DNA of 64,000 nt from assembly GCA_018292915.2 (NCBI GenBank), contig JACVVK020000060.1:567001-631000 (forward strand), written 5' to 3'. Below are positions 63,719 through 64,000 of this stretch, piece by piece; positions within the stretch are counted from its first letter, which is position 1; the number at the start of each line of letters is the position of its first letter. The notes beneath the pieces are model-generated. The model was not told the origin of the DNA. It ran no database searches and worked only from the letters and a program-made list of their open reading frames with translations. A program made the position numbers and the translations under genes. The DNA is from Batillaria attramentaria. Taxonomy: Eukaryota > Mollusca > Gastropoda > Batillariidae.

Positions 63719-64000
63719 GTAAGAACATTTGATGTTAACTTGTTTATGTGTGAGAGTGGATTCTAGTACTTTTTAAATTTACCTGGGAGGGGTGGGAGGT
63801 TGGGGGGGCACTGTGTTATATGTGTACTCTAAACTTGTACTGTAATGCCAACAGCAGGACAAAAGTTTTGCATTTCTTTTTTTCTTTTTCTTTTTTTGGC
63901 TCCTTTTTTCTCTCTTGATTGCAAGGGACATGTGCTGTATTGGTGAGAAAGATTTTTTTCTTTTCTTTTTTATTTCCTTTTCTTCTGTTTTTTGTTGTTG

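Noticed and set aside
63719..63722. Stop codon ending OSCP1 at 63720
   Set aside because: It overlaps a good GTAAGA donor after GAAGAAGA. OSCP1 proteins continue for about 60-70 residues past this point with an acidic stretch.

Overview
This is eukaryotic, intron-rich, repeat-laden DNA. Long (CA)n and (TC)n arrays, tRNA-derived SINEs, non-LTR and Ty3/gypsy elements, an expanded GIMAP/AIG1-type GTPase cluster, and CYP39A1-like and OSCP1-like genes together suggest a lophotrochozoan, most likely a marine mollusc (a gastropod is my guess). The clade is inference; no sequence seen here fixes it. All gene models were assembled by hand from splice sites, reading phase and protein homology.

Layout. 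1-3980: microsatellites and a 2.2-kb minisatellite of 81/87-bp units. 3984-8641 (+): GIMAP-like gene 1, 507 codons. 9719-10490: LINE fragment with a 14-bp target duplication. 10828-17469 (-): GIMAP-like gene 2, 512 codons, convergent with gene 1. 16242-19361: foldback and GC-rich TIR elements. 19628-29539: a complete but frame-broken Ty3/gypsy LTR retrotransposon on the minus strand. 30071-32542: a GC-rich TIR element, a SINE and a decayed PIF/Harbinger-like transposon. 33693-41144 (-): GIMAP-like gene 3, 380 codons, with a LINE in its second intron. 43318-48916 (+): GIMAP-like gene 4, 447 codons, with two GTPase domains in one chain. 50251-50704: another GC-rich TIR element. 51427-58597 (-): a complete CYP39A1-like cytochrome P450 in 12 exons. 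58743-63718 (+): the first eight exons of OSCP1, running off the window. OSCP1 and the P450 are head to head, with 145 bp between start codons.

How the genes relate. GIMAP genes 1-3 share intron phases and nearly identical exon lengths (tiny starter exon, 182 nt, 153 nt, 105-111 nt), so they are local duplicates. All four GIMAP-like proteins end in a CaaX-type tetrapeptide (CILM, CSLM, CRLM, CTIS). Genes 1-3 also share a C-terminal module of about 40 residues just before it. This suggests a family of prenyl-anchored, membrane-associated immune-type GTPases, in contrast to the hydrophobic C-terminal anchors of several vertebrate GIMAPs. The P450 and OSCP1 are unrelated to the cluster.

The rest is mostly mobile DNA: at least four tRNA-derived SINE families (one with perfect 10-15-bp target duplications at several sites), several TIR/MITE families, LINE 3' ends and microsatellites.
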